Made by a program: the position numbers and the translations under genes. Below are positions 41,585 to 41,801 of a stretch of DNA of 41,801 nt, piece after piece. Source of the DNA: Bacteroidota bacterium. GTDB lineage: Bacteria; Bacteroidota; Bacteroidia; AKYH767-A; OLB10. The DNA is taken from positions 1-41,801 of the forward strand of contig JAGVTU010000021.1 of the NCBI GenBank assembly GCA_019136655.1, given 5' to 3'. Position 1 is the stretch's first letter; each line of letters begins with the position of its first letter. The notes under the pieces were generated by a model. The model worked only from the letters and a program-made list of their open reading frames with translations, ran no database searches and was not told the origin of the DNA.

Positions 41585-41801
41585 TTACTCCAACACCACC
41601 AACTTTTTATTTACCCGTTGGTTGTTGCTTGTGATGGTGCACTGATACACTCCATCTGCAATTTTGGGCAGTGAAATATATTGCAGTGTACTCCATGGCG
41701 GCAAGTTTTGGTGGTATATTTCTTTTCCTGTTATATCAAATATCTGCAACGTACCGCTTTTGTTTTGCGGCAACAGATACATGATTTTAAAATTACCGTT
41801 G
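41585..41801 (-). CDS. C-terminus of a T9SS cargo protein (partial, runs off the window)
   Basis: The frame is open from the window edge to the stop at 41585. The 71 visible residues (NGNFKIMYLLPQNKSGTLQI, FDITGKEIYHQNL, ADGVYQCTITSNN, KKLVVLE) are a T9SS type A sorting domain. The body of the protein lies beyond position 41801, so nothing can be said about its function. Confidence 0.85.
   Translation of the reverse strand, partial: NGNFKIMYLLPQNKSGTLQIFDITGKEIYHQNLPPWSTLQYISLPKIADGVYQCTITSNNQRVNKKLVVLE

Overview
The window is a chromosomal segment of a Bacteroidota bacterium, most like the Chitinophagales/Sphingobacteriales side of the phylum. The evidence is many secreted proteins with type IX secretion (T9SS) C-terminal sorting domains, remnants of the T9SS/gliding genes porZ and gldH, promoters of the phylum-specific TAnnTTTG type, single-chain glycyl-tRNA synthetase, and low-GC coding sequence. 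No plasmid or phage backbone is visible.

Left edge (1-2764): an integron-like arrangement. A tyrosine recombinase (1243-2355, +) diverges from a small membrane-protein gene (266-934, -). That gene lies between two GTTAnnGGCAA core motifs, with a long imperfect hairpin after its stop codon, as attC sites lie in integron cassettes. Downstream of the recombinase are two gene stubs, the 3' end of porZ (-) and the 3' end of gldH (+), which mark a rearrangement scar.

2798-7211: housekeeping and accessory genes: glyS, a single-domain response regulator, tRNA-Phe, a dipeptide epimerase of the enolase superfamily, and a DUF6089-type beta-barrel protein.

7212-14155: a repeat-rich island of secreted surface proteins bracketed by a perfect 115-bp direct repeat (7305-7419 and 13828-13942). 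It holds NPSFE/NGDFE-type T9SS cargo genes, two adhesin-like genes with lost 3' ends, a tandem duplication in which one copy is frameshifted, duplicated promoter-leader regions, and a mosaic of palindromic repeats, some of which have become coding sequence.

14156-26941: a conserved core on the minus strand (aldehyde dehydrogenase, panD, LPG-synthase-like membrane protein, rfaE2, lipoprotein, radA), then an EamA protein, a Crp/Fnr regulator with a FadL-like porin (+), mlaEF, a secreted endonuclease/phosphatase-family protein, a class II Fic AMPylase with a palindromic operator-like site, and two small membrane proteins.

27048-31568 (+): a large Ig-like T9SS cargo protein, a PpiD/SurA-type periplasmic foldase with a strong terminator, and a 41-residue membrane protein.

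31575-41329: purQ, then a surface polysaccharide cluster on the minus strand: CpsB-type phosphatase, TviC/WbpP-like UDP-GlcNAc 4-epimerase, RfbB, GalE, TviB/WbpA-like UDP-sugar 6-dehydrogenase, WbpB-like 3-dehydrogenase and WbpD-like N-acetyltransferase. These enzymes would supply dTDP-4-keto-6-deoxyglucose, UDP-galactose and UDP-N-acetylated uronic acids. A + strand block of T9SS genes (35404-37252; one intact gene between a 3' stub and a 5' stub) interrupts the cluster. The window ends in the C-terminus of another T9SS cargo gene.
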